From: Cellvibrionales bacterium
GTDB lineage: Bacteria > Pseudomonadota > Gammaproteobacteria > Pseudomonadales > UBA7434
Length of the DNA stretch: 8,340 nt
NCBI GenBank assembly: GCA_003492055.1
Contig: DMZE01000270.1
Location: 1-8,340 of the forward strand
Direction of reading: 5' to 3'
In this document: one piece after another, positions 1 through 6,538 of the stretch
Layout of the letters: each line of letters begins with the position of its first letter
Position numbering within the stretch: position 1 is the stretch's first letter
The notes under the pieces: generated by a model
The model's database searches: none
Told to the model about the DNA's origin: nothing
Seen by the model: the letters and a program-made list of their open reading frames with translations, nothing else
Made by a program: the position numbers and the translations under genes

Positions 1-2529
1 CGACATATTAAACAATCTAAAGCCTATTTATTACAGGGCCAGTTTCGTGCGGCTAATATAGAAGCCCGTAATGCAATACAAAAAAAACCGGATAATATTG
101 ATGGCCATATCGCTTTAGGCACCATCCTCAATGAGCTTGGCCGCTATAAAAAAAATATTGAGCTATTAGAGTCACTGCCAAACGCTGCTTATCAAAACAA
201 TGGCTTTTTATATACGCTGTTAAAGGCTTATATGGGCCGTGGTAAATATCTATCGGCCGCCGACTTGTTAGAAACCCATGAAGCGCTAATGCGTCAGCAA
301 CAAACTGATTACTCGTTAGCCTTAGCGGCAATTTATGAAGCGCAAAATAAGTTCTCTGCTGCGGAAGATATTTACTATCAGCTACTCAAGCAAACGCCTA
401 ACAACGTTGAGGTGCTGCTAGGATTAATCCGTATAAAGTATCAACAAGGCGATTTATACAATGCAGAAAATCTTATTAGCCAAGTTGAGACTCTAGCGAC
501 CAGCAACCCCGATATTGACTTTATTAAAGCCAAAATAAACGTTGATAAAAAACGCTATAGTGAGGCAGAAAAACTACTCACCGAAGCCATTAGCAACCTA
601 CCTAACGCTGATGTTATGACGCCAAGAAAATCCGCGTTTTTGCAACTGCTCTCTGAAATATTAACCATAGAGGGAAAAACCACAGAAGCGATAATCTATA
701 CGCAAAAAATAGCTGAAGCCTTTCCTGGCGCAGAAATAGCACAAGGTGATTATAGGGATGCTAGTCTCTTGTTTGAAAAAGGTGAATTCGATAACGCCGA
801 AAGTATTTTAGAAAAACTCGTTAATGAATATCCTAACTTTGAAGATGCATCGGTTTTATTGGGCATTATCAAATATCGCGCCGGTGATATTGAGAGTGCT
901 AGCAACTATTTTAATCAGCATATTGATGCAGAGATAAGTCACCCAGCAGTCACTAAGCTAGCGGCCATGGCTAGCCTGCGCAACCAACAACCTGAACGTG
1001 TATTGGCGATGTTAGGACAATATCGGCACAGTCATGATGATCCACAAATCCTAATTCTTTATGGTCAAGCGGCATTAGCATTAAAGCAAACAGCCAAAGC
1101 TGAGAGTGCGTTAAAGCGGGCCATAAGCCTTGACCCTAGCATCGCTGAATCATACTTAGCGCTAGCTGATTTATATAACAGTGAGTCGCCACCGAACAAT
1201 CAGCAAGCGCTAGCATTATTACAAGAAGGCTATAACAAAAACAGAGAGGATTTCAGGTTAGCAGCAGGTGTTGCCCGCCAGCTTTTCTTTTCTCAGAAAG
1301 GTAACGAAGCCAAAGTTTTTATTAATCAATTATTGGATGCTGGAAATAATAAAGCCGCCACGCTTCAGCTAGCAGGTGATTTCTTTTATGGCCAGCGACA
1401 ATGGCAACAGGCCAGTGATTACTATCATCAGGCTTTAGCCACTGACCCTCGCGATTATGACAGCGCGATGAAGCTAGCATTAATTGCACGTGACACTCGC
1501 TCGTATACAGAGCAATTAGATGCGCTCAAAGCCGCTGCGTTAATTAACAGTGAGCGTATTCAACCCATAGAGTACATGTTAGCAAGTGCAAAGACGGCTA
1601 CTGAAGTAGAACAAGCTGAAAAAATTATTACTAAACTTGCTAAAGGCAACAACCCAAATAACGGCTTTGCAGTACTAAGTCGATTTTATGCCCAGCGAGG
1701 ACAACTTGATAAAGCGCGCTTGTATCAAGAGAAACTAGAACAACATTCACCTGAATCTCCGTTAATGAAAGCCGTTCAGCTCGCCATACATTATGAAGAT
1801 GCCAAGCAGAATATAAGCAAGGAGAACATCGAAGCAGCAAGAAAAAGTGCCATGGCTGGGCTTATGTTAGAGCCGCGCTCACCGCTCTTCCTCATTTTAC
1901 TGACAGAAATGGAAATTCAAAGTGAGCAATATTTAGAAGCACAAAAATTAGTACATCAAATAAAGGTGAGCAATATTATATTGGGTGAAGAGTTACAAGG
2001 AGATCTCTACAGGGCACAGAATAACTTTACTGCCGCCATTGAAACTTATCAAGCGCTATGGCAGAAAAATGCCACTAATGAGATTGCTAATAAAATTTAC
2101 CCTTTACTTAACACCGGCAACAACAAGAATGCTCAATCATTCTTATCCGAATGGCTCAATAAAATTCCCAACAGTACGGACGCCTTAAACTATCAGGCAA
2201 ATGAATACTTAATAGCAGAAGATTATAAAAAAGCCGTTGTTATTTTAGAGCAGATTGATCGGCAGCAACCCAATTCAGCCATCAACCTGAATAATTTAGC
2301 CTGGTGTTATCAGCAATTAGATCATCCAGCTGCATTAGAGACAGCAAAGCGTGCTTATGAATTAGCGCCAGATCATGCATCAATTGTGGACACTTATGGG
2401 TGGATACTATTTGTGAATAAAAAATTCAATGAATCAGCAGAAATTTTACAACAGGCTGAAAAACTTGATCCTAATAATCCTATTATCGCTGCCCATTTAA
2501 AAGATGCACAAACTGCTAGCGTCCAGTAA
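1..2529 (+). CDS. prsT: PrsT-like TPR-repeat protein of the PEP-CTERM/XrtA system (5' partial)
   Basis: The reading frame is open from base 1 to the TAA at 2527-2529, giving 842 visible residues. The first in-frame ATG (232) is internal, because TPR-like coding already runs upstream of it (YLLQGQFRAANIEARNAI near visible residues 9-26). The true start, and any lipoprotein signal peptide and lipobox, lie before the window. The protein is almost entirely degenerate 34-residue TPR helices with A/L/G/Y spacing and a closing D-P or N-P, for example around residues 351-415. The last 80 residues contain NNLAWCYQ (764-771) and DTYGWIL (797-803), which resemble the C-terminal repeats of PrsT, a roughly 900-residue TPR lipoprotein family found beside exosortase A. 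PrsT has no proven biochemical role; a scaffold at the cell envelope is inferred. The exosortase gene next door supports the name. A generic TPR protein of an exopolysaccharide locus is the alternative. Confidence 0.82.
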   Translation, partial: RHIKQSKAYLLQGQFRAANIEARNAIQKKPDNIDGHIALGTILNELGRYKKNIELLESLPNAAYQNNGFLYTLLKAYMGRGKYLSAADLLETHEALMRQQQTDYSLALAAIYEAQNKFSAAEDIYYQLLKQTPNNVEVLLGLIRIKYQQGDLYNAENLISQVETLATSNPDIDFIKAKINVDKKRYSEAEKLLTEAISNLPNADVMTPRKSAFLQLLSEILTIEGKTTEAIIYTQKIAEAFPGAEIAQGDYRDASLLFEKGEFDNAESILEKLVNEYPNFEDASVLLGIIKYRAGDIESASNYFNQHIDAEISHPAVTKLAAMASLRNQQPERVLAMLGQYRHSHDDPQILILYGQAALALKQTAKAESALKRAISLDPSIAESYLALADLYNSESPPNNQQALALLQEGYNKNREDFRLAAGVARQLFFSQKGNEAKVFINQLLDAGNNKAATLQLAGDFFYGQRQWQQASDYYHQALATDPRDYDSAMKLALIARDTRSYTEQLDALKAAALINSERIQPIEYMLASAKTATEVEQAEKIITKLAKGNNPNNGFAVLSRFYAQRGQLDKARLYQEKLEQHSPESPLMKAVQLAIHYEDAKQNISKENIEAARKSAMAGLMLEPRSPLFLILLTEMEIQSEQYLEAQKLVHQIKVSNIILGEELQGDLYRAQNNFTAAIETYQALWQKNATNEIANKIYPLLNTGNNKNAQSFLSEWLNKIPNSTDALNYQANEYLIAEDYKKAVVILEQIDRQQPNSAINLNNLAWCYQQLDHPAALETAKRAYELAPDHASIVDTYGWILFVNKKFNESAEILQQAEKLDPNNPIIAAHLKDAQTASVQ

Positions 2530-2574
2530 CCCGAAATAAAATTAGCCAGCTTATGAATACTAGCAGTAATTTTT
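2512..2574 (+). terminator. possible weak terminator or attenuator at the 3' end of prsT
   Basis: ACTGCTAG (2512-2519, inside the last prsT codons) is perfectly complementary in inverted order to CTAGCAGT (2560-2567). A short T run (2570-2574) follows two bases later. The 40-base loop is long and the stem has only 8 pairs, so an efficient intrinsic terminator is doubtful. If it works at all, it would reduce read-through from prsT into the exosortase gene. Confidence 0.2.
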
Positions 2575-2587
2575 AAGCGTATTTATT
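2572..2587 (+). repeat. 16-bp upstream motif, copy 1 (before exosortase gene)
   Basis: TTTAAGCGTATTTATT matches the copy at 4184-4199 at 15 of 16 positions, with a T/A difference at 2580/4192. It lies in the prsT-exosortase gap. The two copies precede two adjacent genes in the same orientation, which suggests a shared regulatory or promoter element. The AT-rich content makes chance a real alternative. Confidence 0.4.
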
Positions 2588-2635
2588 GATGTTTTTAATT
2601 ATTCACTATTAAAAAGATGCCATTAATTGAACACT

Positions 2636-2640
2636 AGGAA
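2636..2640 (+). promoter_or_regulatory. Shine-Dalgarno that decides the exosortase start
   Basis: AGGAA ends 7 bases before the TTG at 2648, which is ideal spacing. The upstream in-frame TTG at 2627 directly follows an in-frame TAA (2624-2626) and has only a weak AAAAAGA (2611-2617) ahead of it. No in-frame ATG exists near the N-terminus. The TTG at 2648 is therefore the better-supported start. Confidence 0.55.
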
Positions 2641-2647
2641 ATTAACC

Positions 2648-4156
2648 TTGCCCGACAAGCCAATAAAAACAACAACCCTACAGTGGCAATATATAATTAT
2701 TACCGCTGTCTATTTATTGGTTATTTTATTGTCATACTCAACCACTGCACTTGATTTACATACACACTGGACAACGCCTGATGACCAAGAGGCAGGCTAT
2801 TTTTTATTAATAATAGCCATAGCAAATGGTTTTTTTAGCATAGGGAGGTTAACCACTGAGCGAAGACATACAAAAAGCTATACAATTGTTGCTCTTGTTA
2901 TTACCGCTTTATTCAGTGCTATATGCCTATGGCTGTCACAAATATTAGATATAAAAACCCTCTCTATTATTTTATTGCTTGGCGGCTGGATATTATTTAT
3001 TGGCTTGTCTTTAGGGATTGATGCAGCGTCGAAAATCATTTTACCGATATTGCTTATTGGCACCGCTCTACCTTCCTGGTATTTACTGACACCCATTCTG
3101 CAAGCATTGGCAGTAGAAATTGCACCAATACTCACTCACCCCATTAATATCCCAATGCTAATTCGGGATAGCTATATACATATTCCCAATGGGATTATTC
3201 ATGTAGCACAAGGTTGTTCAGGCTTAAAATACTTACAAACCTCTGTGGCTTTAAGTATTTTATTATTGATGCTGCATCCCATAAAATGTCGTTATATTCC
3301 CTTCATCATCGCGCTATCTGTTTTACTGGCGTTATTTACTAACTGGGTTCGTATATCAATACTGATTATTATTGGACACAAACTAGGTGTCGATCACGCC
3401 ATAATGAAAAGCCACGATTGGCTTGGCTGGTTGGTGTATATCATGATGTTACCGATTTGGCTGTATTGGGTTAACCGCCCCTGGCTCCAACGCCAGCCGT
3501 ATAAAAGTCAAATAAACGAAGCTGTGCATACAGCCTCGTCTCAACCCATCAATAAATTTTTCTTACTGACCGTTATCATTATCTGGTCGATGCCTGCTTT
3601 GCTACCCAACAAAGCAGAATTTATTGGCGATAAAGACATGGCTATAGCCGTGTTTCCTCCGGTCTTACTAAATTACACACTCATAGATAATAAAAACAAA
3701 AACCACTGGAAGCCCCACTACACCGGCTACGATGTCCATTTAATAGGTAAGTACCTCCGCTCTCATCAAGCAATTGATGCTTTAGCTATGGGATACACCA
3801 GCGAAGAGCAAGGAAGAGAATTAATAAGCCGAACTAACGAAGTCCTTGCGATGTCTGAATATACTGAAATGAGTTATTCCATCGACAAAACAGGACAGTG
3901 GAATATTGAGCAAGGAGTGAGCCTATCCAACGGTGTAGCAAGAATCGTTTTTTACCATTATCAATTGGGCGACTATTCCACCCCTTCTGCACTCAATTTT
4001 AAAATGCGCCAAGCGAAGTATTTATTGGCCACGACTAAAATGCCGATGATCGTATTATTTTCCACAAGCTGTATGAGTGATTGCAATATCGAAAAGGAAA
4101 CGCTAAATAATGTTGTTAAGGCTTATATAACGCAGCAAGCTCTTAGACAAAAATAG
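2648..4156 (+). CDS. xrtA: exosortase A fused to C-terminal EpsI domain
   Basis: Exosortases are inner-membrane cysteine proteases/transpeptidases that recognise the PEP-CTERM tail of exported proteins. The protein has 502 residues from TTG 2648 (509 from TTG 2627). From 2648, hydrophobic segments lie near 14-30, 50-66, 78-99, 103-123, 129-150, 198-210, 216-244, 259-276 and 304-318. The family's three catalytic motifs are present: AQGCSGLKYL with Cys190, NWVRIS with Arg235, and SHDWLGW with His256. Residues about 324-502 form a soluble EpsI-like (DUF3485-type) domain with WKPHYTGYDV, an RELISRTN segment and VFYHYQLGDY. Exosortase-EpsI fusion near 500 residues is typical of proteobacterial XrtA. 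Odd points: a non-ATG start, AGYF where the family usually has HG followed by a hydrophobic stretch, and a CX3C pair (Cys475, Cys479) near the end. Exosortase identity is near certain; the A subtype is inferred from the fusion and neighbours. Confidence 0.9.
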   Translation: MPDKPIKTTTLQWQYIIITAVYLLVILLSYSTTALDLHTHWTTPDDQEAGYFLLIIAIANGFFSIGRLTTERRHTKSYTIVALVITALFSAICLWLSQILDIKTLSIILLLGGWILFIGLSLGIDAASKIILPILLIGTALPSWYLLTPILQALAVEIAPILTHPINIPMLIRDSYIHIPNGIIHVAQGCSGLKYLQTSVALSILLLMLHPIKCRYIPFIIALSVLLALFTNWVRISILIIIGHKLGVDHAIMKSHDWLGWLVYIMMLPIWLYWVNRPWLQRQPYKSQINEAVHTASSQPINKFFLLTVIIIWSMPALLPNKAEFIGDKDMAIAVFPPVLLNYTLIDNKNKNHWKPHYTGYDVHLIGKYLRSHQAIDALAMGYTSEEQGRELISRTNEVLAMSEYTEMSYSIDKTGQWNIEQGVSLSNGVARIVFYHYQLGDYSTPSALNFKMRQAKYLLATTKMPMIVLFSTSCMSDCNIEKETLNNVVKAYITQQALRQK

Positions 4157-4183
4157 AATCAATATCTATTCTCTGTCATCACA

Positions 4184-4199
4184 TTTAAGCGAATTTATT
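4184..4199 (+). repeat. 16-bp upstream motif, copy 2 (before deacetylase gene)
   Basis: TTTAAGCGAATTTATT differs at one base from the copy at 2572-2587. It lies in the gap after the exosortase stop codon, 40 bases before the ATG at 4239. The first copy lies the same 40 bases before the alternative exosortase TTG at 2627. It may be a shared upstream control element, but no recognisable -35/-10 or sigma-54 consensus could be read with confidence. Confidence 0.4.
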
Positions 4200-4238
4200 T
4201 AAGCTATGGATTTTTATAAGGTTGGCCATAAAGACATT

Positions 4239-5249
4239 ATGAAGAAGAAATTATTAGCAATAGCCACCAGCTGGTTGGGTATAGGCGGATTATTTATTAG
4301 GCTTAGGCGACTATTTAAAAAAGAAGTCATCATTTTGGCCTATCATCGAATTCTCGATACGCATGATGATGAAAGTTATCTCTTTGACGAAGAACTGATT
4401 AGTGCCAACTCAGATGCTTTTTTGTGGCAAATTAATTTCTTAAAAAAACACTATGACGTTATTAGCTTTGCTGAATTATCCCAGCGACTAGCTAGCAATA
4501 AACCACTCACAGGCCGAGAGCTGATTATAACCTTTGACGATGGCTTTTCTGACAACTATAGCAATGCCTATAGACTCTTAGATAGTGTCGATATTCCAGC
4601 AGTTTTTTATATTTCGACGGGCTATATAGGTGCTGATAAAACCTTTTGGTTTAACGAAGTGGTTCATGCCATTAAGGTGGCAAAAAAACTATCTTTTAGT
4701 ATTGCCGATACCACATATGATTTTGAACCCAGCAAAAAAAATAAAGAAAAAGCTATTCAATTAGTCCTTAACCAGCTGAAGGAAATCCCTAACTCAGAAC
4801 GGCTTAATGCTATTGAATCACTTTATCGTGAACTTGATTTTAGAGCCTATGCTATTCCTGCTTCTGAGCTTCCTATGACATGGGAAAACATCAATGAAAT
4901 GGCATCAAATAATATGGAAATAGGTTCACATGCTGTATCACATCCTATTCTTTCCCGGCTAACTGACGAAGAAATGCAACAGGAAATTATAGACTCTAAA
5001 AACACCATAGAGACTATGACTAAGAAAGTATGCCGGACTATTGCCTATCCTGTCGGTGGGCGTAATGCATTCACAGAAAAGGTTCAAAAAATATCAGAGA
5101 CAGCCGGCTATGAATATGGACTGTCCTATATTTCAGGTAACAACAAAGCCAATGCGCTAAATAAATACTCCTTAGCAAGACTGCATGTAGAAAGATACAC
5201 AAGCAATGAAGAGTTTAAATTAATGCTGTATTTGCCTGAGATTTTTTAA
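4239..5249 (+). CDS. NodB-type (CE4) polysaccharide deacetylase
   Basis: CE4 enzymes are metal-dependent deacetylases that remove N- or O-acetyl groups from glycans. This one has 336 residues from ATG 4239. The ATG at 4206 would add 11 residues, but they lack family character and have no ribosome site, whereas MKKKLLAIA from 4239 looks like a normal N-terminus. Seen in order: an N-terminal hydrophobic/basic segment (about 5-27), AYHRI (34-38), TFDDG (98-102, catalytic base and metal Asp), SHAVSH (230-235, metal His231 and His235), and IAYPVGG (268-274). Roughly 130 residues separate the Asp and His motifs, a larger spacer than in compact NodB proteins and a common variant in exopolysaccharide loci. 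The C-terminal RLHVER segment is typical of this subgroup. It appears to lack the DUF3473 tail of the usual XrtA-associated deacetylase. In context it probably modifies the exopolysaccharide made by the neighbours; the substrate is unknown. Confidence 0.85.
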   Translation: MKKKLLAIATSWLGIGGLFIRLRRLFKKEVIILAYHRILDTHDDESYLFDEELISANSDAFLWQINFLKKHYDVISFAELSQRLASNKPLTGRELIITFDDGFSDNYSNAYRLLDSVDIPAVFYISTGYIGADKTFWFNEVVHAIKVAKKLSFSIADTTYDFEPSKKNKEKAIQLVLNQLKEIPNSERLNAIESLYRELDFRAYAIPASELPMTWENINEMASNNMEIGSHAVSHPILSRLTDEEMQQEIIDSKNTIETMTKKVCRTIAYPVGGRNAFTEKVQKISETAGYEYGLSYISGNNKANALNKYSLARLHVERYTSNEEFKLMLYLPEIF

Positions 5250-5302
5250 AGAAAATAAAATAATAGTGACATTATCCACTAAGGGTATGGGAACAGCTCT
5301 CG

Positions 5303-6538
5303 ATGAAAAAACATATTATGGTATTGAGTTTAGAATACCCTAAACCCAGCTTACCTTTTCAAGGCGCATTTACAGCGCAATTTGCCAAAGCGCTTGCTAA
5401 ACAATCGCAGGTTACCGTTATATGTCCAACGCCATGGTTTCCAAAATCCAAAATATTGCTAAGCTTTTTTCCCGAAAAAAAGCCCTGGACAACAATACCT
5501 AAAACGCATATCGACGGTAATATTAAAATACACTACCTACCCTTTTTTACGGTTCCTTTTATTTTTCGTTATTTAAATGCGCTAAGCATAGCTCTAGCCT
5601 GTCGAAAAACAGTCAAGAATATTCATAGCACTAACGCCATTGATGTACTGCATGCCTATGGTGTTTACCCCGACGGTGTCGCTGCTGCACTATTGTCGAA
5701 ATGGCTAAACATTCCTAACGTCATCACCGCGCTGGGCTCAGACGTAAATAAAGAAATGCAAGTTACTCTAAAGCGAAAGCAAAGCCTCTGGGCATTGCAT
5801 AGAGCTGCGACTGTTATTGGTGTCAGTAAAGATCTAGTTAAAACACTTATTCACTACGGGGTTAATAAAAACAAAGTGCATTGGGTGCCTACGGGTGTCT
5901 GCCGAACAACATTTAAAGCGCAGCCTGTAAGCAGTGATAGTAAGACGACTAATGACCATGACATTGTTAGCGACCAATTACTCAGCAGCTCAGCGCTGGA
6001 TACCAGCAAAAAAATCGTCTTATTTGTGGGCCGCTTGCATCCTGTAAAAGGTCTGGAAATATTACTAGAGGCTGCATCAATACTAAAAAAAGAGAAGCGC
6101 CTAGGTTTCGTCATAGTCCTTATTGGCGAAGGCCCCTTACTGCAGTCATTATCAAACAGTGCTGAGGCACTTGGCATAAGTGAATCAGTGATATTTATAG
6201 GCCCACAGCCGCAAACGATTGTTGCGCAGTGGATGCACGCAGCGAACTTGCTTTGTCTTCCAAGCCATATGGAGGGTTTACCCAATGTCATTCTTGAAGC
6301 GCTGGCACAATCGCTGCCGGTAGTGGCTAGCAATGTCGGCGGTATACCTGAAGTGATCACGCACAATAAAAACGGCTTATTGGTGCCAGCGAATCAAGCC
6401 GACAAGCTCGCCGAAGCATTGATCTGTTGTTTAGCAAAAGCATGGGATAAAAAGCTGATTGCACAATCCGTTGAATTCGCTCAATGGGAAAGCATTATTG
6501 AGAGCCATTTAACAATATATGCTGATAGCGCCCAATGA
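5303..6538 (+). CDS. GT4-type GT-B glycosyltransferase
   Basis: It transfers a sugar from a nucleotide donor to a growing lipid-linked or nascent glycan, probably at the cytoplasmic face of the inner membrane. The 411-residue protein has GT-B layout. The N-terminal Rossmann half begins HIMVLSLEYPKP, with a glycine-containing acceptor-side loop (PFQGAF, 18-23) and GSD (145-147). The C-terminal half has FVGRLHPVKG (241-250), GEGP (275-278) and SHMEGLPNVILE, whose Glu324 and Glu332 give the EX7E donor-binding signature of family 4. A polar Ser/Asp-rich stretch (about 205-235) links the halves. The start ATG 5303 has TGGGA (5288-5292) 10 bases upstream. The stop overlaps the next start by ATGA. 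It resembles the glycosyltransferases that accompany exosortase A, but the sugar and exact subfamily cannot be read from sequence. Confidence 0.88.
   Translation: MKKHIMVLSLEYPKPSLPFQGAFTAQFAKALAKQSQVTVICPTPWFPKSKILLSFFPEKKPWTTIPKTHIDGNIKIHYLPFFTVPFIFRYLNALSIALACRKTVKNIHSTNAIDVLHAYGVYPDGVAAALLSKWLNIPNVITALGSDVNKEMQVTLKRKQSLWALHRAATVIGVSKDLVKTLIHYGVNKNKVHWVPTGVCRTTFKAQPVSSDSKTTNDHDIVSDQLLSSSALDTSKKIVLFVGRLHPVKGLEILLEAASILKKEKRLGFVIVLIGEGPLLQSLSNSAEALGISESVIFIGPQPQTIVAQWMHAANLLCLPSHMEGLPNVILEALAQSLPVVASNVGGIPEVITHNKNGLLVPANQADKLAEALICCLAKAWDKKLIAQSVEFAQWESIIESHLTIYADSAQ
6535..6538 (+). other. ATGA stop-start overlap coupling two genes
   Basis: The glycosyltransferase stop TGA (6536-6538) overlaps the start ATG (6535-6537) of the Wzy-family gene. 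No strong Shine-Dalgarno lies just upstream, so translation of the second gene probably depends on ribosomes terminating on the first. Confidence 0.85.

Noticed and set aside
1922..1977. 12-bp direct repeat GTGAGCAATATT (1922-1933 and 1966-1977)
   Set aside because: The copies lie in different reading phases inside prsT with no flanking structure; most likely chance in AT-rich coding DNA.
232..2529. TPR gene starting at ATG 232
   Set aside because: The same frame is open and TPR-like from base 1, so 232 is an internal methionine and the gene is cut by the window edge.
2586..2612. Sigma-70 promoter TTGATG (2586-2591) / TATTAA (2607-2612)
   Set aside because: The 15-base spacer and poor matches in very AT-rich sequence make the call unsafe.
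4152..4170. AATAGA/TCTATT hairpin over the exosortase stop codon as a terminator
   Set aside because: The stem is only six mostly A-T pairs and no T run follows.
5264..5281. TAGTG/CACTA hairpin between deacetylase and glycosyltransferase
   Set aside because: Five base pairs without a T run; too weak to call.
5854..6366. 170-residue minus-strand open frame inside the glycosyltransferase
   Set aside because: It lies wholly antisense to a clear GT4 gene, has no recognisable domain and is compositionally a shadow of the plus-strand codons.
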